From: Lachnospiraceae bacterium | GTDB lineage: Bacteria; Bacillota_A; Clostridia; Lachnospirales; Lachnospiraceae | NCBI GenBank assembly: GCA_017960415.1 | Contig: JAGCZE010000197.1 | Coordinates: 1 to 7,652 of the forward strand | Direction of reading: 5' to 3' | Length of the DNA stretch: 7,652 nucleotides | In this document: positions 5,823 to 7,652 of the stretch, piece by piece | Numbering within the stretch: the first letter of the stretch is position 1 | How the letters are laid out: each line of letters begins with the position of its first letter | Notes under the pieces: generated by a model | Databases searched by the model: none | Seen by the model: the letters and a program-made list of their open reading frames with translations, nothing else | What the model was told of the DNA's origin: nothing | Program-made: the position numbers and the translations under genes

Positions 5823-7127
5823 TTACAGAATTCCTACAACTATCTTGGCCACAAACAGCAAAGCTACGATCCAGATTGCTGCATTGAGTCTCTTGGCCTG
5901 TCCCGAAACTACTTTAAGAATAACGTATGAAAGGATACCGAACATGATACCGTCGGAAATACTTGATGCGCATATCATAAATGCCATGGTAAGAAATGCC
6001 GGTATACTCTCCGAATAGTCCTTGAAATCTATCTCCACAACAGGAGTGATCATCATAACACCGACTATGATCAGCGCGGGTGCGGTAGCTGCGCTGGGTA
6101 TCGATCCGAACAGCGGCTCAAGGAACAGCGAAACAAGGAAAAGAATACCTACAGTAACAGCGGTAAGACCTGTTTTGCCGCCTTCCGAAACACCGGATGC
6201 ACTCTCTACAAAGGTTGTAACCGTTGAAGTTCCGAGCATTGCGCCTGCGGTAGTACCGACGGCGTCTGCCATAAGAGCTTCCTTGCACTTCGGAATCTTT
6301 CCGTCCTTCTTGATAATGCCCGACTTGCCGGCGCATGCGATCAGCGTACCCACGGTATCGAACATATCAACAAACAGGAATGTGAACATTACGATGATAA
6401 AATCAAATATGGATCTGCCGTCGGCAAATATCTCTCCGAATGCGAATTCACAGAAGTAAGGAGCCGAGGGAAGATAGGATCCGCCCGCATAAGAAGTTAC
6501 ACCGAAAGGAATACCTATGATAGTGGTAACAACAATACCGATCAGCAGAGCGCCCTTGATATTCTTTACAAGAAGAATACTCGTGATCACAAGACCGATC
6601 ATCGCTACAAGAGCCGGTCCCTTGTACCATTCGCTGCTCAATGCCGAAACGGTACCGGCGTCTGAAACGATGATACCGGCATTCTTAAGTCCGATATATG
6701 CGATGAAAAGGCCGATACCGGCTCCTATCGCTTTTTTAAGACTATCGGGAATACTGTTGACGATGGCTTCACGAATATTACAGAATGTGAGCAGGATAAA
6801 AATGATACCTTCGATAAAGATCGCGGTAAGCGCCCATTTCCAGGAATACCCCATTCCCAGACAGACAGTGTAGGTAAAGAACGCATTCAGTCCCATACCT
6901 GCCGAAAGAGCAAAAGGCAGATTGGCAAGCAATCCCATGATCATCGTTGCGATGGCGGAGGCAATTGCCGTAGCGGCAAAAACCCTGCCGAATTCCATGC
7001 CCGAATCCGACAGAATACCGGGATTGACTGCGAGGATGTAGGCCATGGTCATAAATGTGGTGATACCGGCCATGATCTCGGTTTTTACATCCGTTCCCCT
7101 TTCCTTAAGCTTGAAAAATTTTTCCAT
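5823..7127 (-). CDS. NCS2-family purine permease (AzgA/PbuG type)
   Basis: A 434-residue polytopic inner membrane protein of the AzgA-like branch of the NCS2 nucleobase transporters, which import purine bases with protons. Hydrophobic segments run along the whole chain, consistent with the 12-14 helices of the family. Family motifs include TFMTMAYILAVNPGIL (24-39), LSAGMGLNAFF (74-84), VDMFDTVGTLIACAGKSG (253-270) and a glycine/serine-rich stretch GTSTVTTFVESASGVSEG (299-316). Characterised relatives take up guanine and hypoxanthine (PbuG) or adenine as well (AzgA type). Pairing with adenine deaminase suggests adenine is at least one substrate here, but specificity cannot be read from sequence. 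The ATG at 7127 has GGAGG eight bases upstream. It is first in the operon, with its own promoter (7273-7301) and a long structured leader. Confidence 0.93.
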   Translation of the reverse strand: MEKFFKLKERGTDVKTEIMAGITTFMTMAYILAVNPGILSDSGMEFGRVFAATAIASAIATMIMGLLANLPFALSAGMGLNAFFTYTVCLGMGYSWKWALTAIFIEGIIFILLTFCNIREAIVNSIPDSLKKAIGAGIGLFIAYIGLKNAGIIVSDAGTVSALSSEWYKGPALVAMIGLVITSILLVKNIKGALLIGIVVTTIIGIPFGVTSYAGGSYLPSAPYFCEFAFGEIFADGRSIFDFIIVMFTFLFVDMFDTVGTLIACAGKSGIIKKDGKIPKCKEALMADAVGTTAGAMLGTSTVTTFVESASGVSEGGKTGLTAVTVGILFLVSLFLEPLFGSIPSAATAPALIIVGVMMITPVVEIDFKDYSESIPAFLTMAFMICASSISDGIMFGILSYVILKVVSGQAKRLNAAIWIVALLFVAKIVVGIL

Positions 7128-7266
7128 TTGATCATCCTCCCTTTGAAATATATTGTGACGGTCACTCTCGGACCGACAGTTTCATATAATGAAAACCCGA
7201 TAGATCAAAGAACTTTTACTGATCAGACCAAAATGTTTGTGAAAAGGAAAAAATATTTTGCCCCAT
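7128..7266 (-). promoter_or_regulatory. Structured 5' leader of the purine permease operon, candidate riboswitch
   Basis: About 139 bases lie between the predicted transcription start (near 7266) and the permease ATG, far more than the other leaders in the window. On the minus-strand RNA, hairpin A (7179-7196) has a 6-base stem TTTCAT/ATGAAA. Hairpin B (7159-7175) has stem CGGTC/GACCG around loop CGAGAGT. The TGAAA of hairpin A can instead pair with TTTCA at 7144-7148, three bases from the GGGAGG ribosome binding site (7136-7141), giving two mutually exclusive folds. Hairpin B contains GGTCCGAGAG (7165-7174), which I recall as conserved in ykkC-class riboswitches, some of which sense PRPP and control purine genes. 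The other ykkC blocks and the classical purine riboswitch core are not visible. The regulatory role is inferred; no U-tract terminator is seen. Confidence 0.45.
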
Positions 7267-7272
7267 ATATGA

Positions 7273-7301
7273 AGTATACCAAATTAGCATATAAGGGTCA
7301 A
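7273..7301 (-). promoter_or_regulatory. Sigma-A promoter of the purine permease-adenine deaminase operon
   Basis: On the minus strand TTGACC (7296-7301), a 17-base spacer and TATACT (7273-7278) form a strong promoter, with TGG directly before the -10 as an extended element. It starts 32 bases past the stop codon of the gene at the right edge. No terminator hairpin is visible between that stop codon and the promoter. Confidence 0.75.
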
Positions 7302-7333
7302 GATTCTTTGTAAATAAGCGGAATTACTGCCTG

Positions 7334-7652
7334 TCACTTCTTCCAATTACCGTCATCTGTGATCCCCGATCCCCTCTTGTACAGGATATCGTCGGAATAT
7401 ACATTATTGCCGTCATCATCGACAGTGAGCTTCGGAATATTAACCGGAAGGTGTCCTTGGGGCACGCACTGACCGAATGCCGAGCAAAAAGCTACAGCTA
7501 CATTCAGGTTGAAAGGACCGTTTCCCTCTGCATCATGGGCATTTCCCGAGGAATTGTAAGCGCATATTACCGCATCAACATTCTCATAGCAGGCAACATC
7601 ATAGGGAATTGCAAGACTCAGCAGCGCCATACGGTGTCCTTTCTTCGCATGA
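7334..7652 (-). CDS. C-terminal end of a probable glycoside hydrolase family 3 protein (cut by right edge)
   Basis: The frame is open to the right edge, so this is the last 105 residues of a longer protein; the internal ATG at 7630 is not a true start. It reads HAKKGHRMALLSLAIPYDVACY, here split as HAKKGHRMALLSL and AIPYDVACY, then DAVICAYNSSGNAHDAEG, then VAVAFCSAFGQ and GHLPVNIPKL. The pattern of a strand ending in PYDV, an AVICAY strand, a small helix with a FG turn and then G-x-LPV-x-IP is typical of the C-terminal alpha/beta domain of family 3 glycosidases such as beta-N-acetylhexosaminidases and beta-glucosidases. The active-site domain lies outside the window, so the substrate is unknown. 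Stop codon TGA is at 7334-7336. Not part of the permease operon, which has its own promoter. Confidence 0.65.
   Translation of the reverse strand, partial: HAKKGHRMALLSLAIPYDVACYENVDAVICAYNSSGNAHDAEGNGPFNLNVAVAFCSAFGQCVPQGHLPVNIPKLTVDDDGNNVYSDDILYKRGSGITDDGNWKK

Noticed and set aside
7128..7266. Classical purine (guanine/adenine) riboswitch
   Set aside because: The expected core segments of that aptamer could not be found in the leader on the minus strand; only the ykkC-like hairpin block remains as a hint.
7128..7313. A 61-codon plus-strand frame over the permease leader
   Set aside because: It covers the minus-strand promoter and leader; no ribosome binding site or family resemblance supports it.
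1..7652. CRISPR arrays, tRNA or rRNA genes, insertion sequences, attachment sites
   Set aside because: No regularly spaced direct repeats of CRISPR type, no tRNA-like cloverleaf segments and no transposase or integrase reading frames were seen on either strand.

Overview
The window looks like a chromosomal segment of a Gram-positive anaerobe of the class Clostridia, most likely a Lachnospiraceae-type gut or rumen bacterium. The grounds are strong AGGAGG-like ribosome binding sites, sigma-A type promoters with 17-base spacers, a GGGtGRT protein paired with a long NifU/SufU-like scaffold protein, and an NCS2 purine permease plus adenine deaminase operon. This placement rests on gene content and is not proven.

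Layout from left to right. Bases 1-940 (minus strand) hold an iron-sulfur unit: a NifU/SufU-type scaffold protein followed by the start of a GGGtGRT protein that runs off the left edge. A strong promoter (989-1017) with a palindrome across its spacer drives the pair. Bases 1022 to about 3040 (minus) encode the most unusual protein: two N-terminal membrane helices, two Rossmann-like nucleotide-binding domains and a C-terminal ryanodine-receptor (RyR) repeat domain. An intergenic region of about 250 bases with several inverted repeats separates it from a divergent histidine phosphatase gene (3291-3974, plus), which has its own near-consensus promoter. Its 3' end merges into imperfect 33-34 base tandem repeats and then a terminator hairpin shared with the convergent gene.

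Bases 4065-7127 (minus) form a purine salvage operon: an AzgA/PbuG-like NCS2 permease, then adenine deaminase 21 bases downstream. The permease has a strong promoter (7273-7301) and a 5' leader of about 140 bases. The leader contains two adjacent hairpins, an alternative pairing next to the ribosome binding site, and the 10-mer GGTCCGAGAG, which resembles a conserved element of ykkC-class riboswitches. The rest of the ykkC consensus is not visible, so this is a candidate RNA regulator. The right edge (7334-7652, minus) is the C-terminal end of what looks like a glycoside hydrolase family 3 protein.

How the genes work together: the permease imports purine bases and adenine deaminase converts adenine to hypoxanthine, giving a coherent salvage unit. 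The iron-sulfur pair is a separate unit. The RyR-domain protein and the histidine phosphatase have no obvious pathway link beyond their divergent arrangement. The two best candidates for undescribed biology are the membrane-anchored RyR protein and the purine permease leader RNA.
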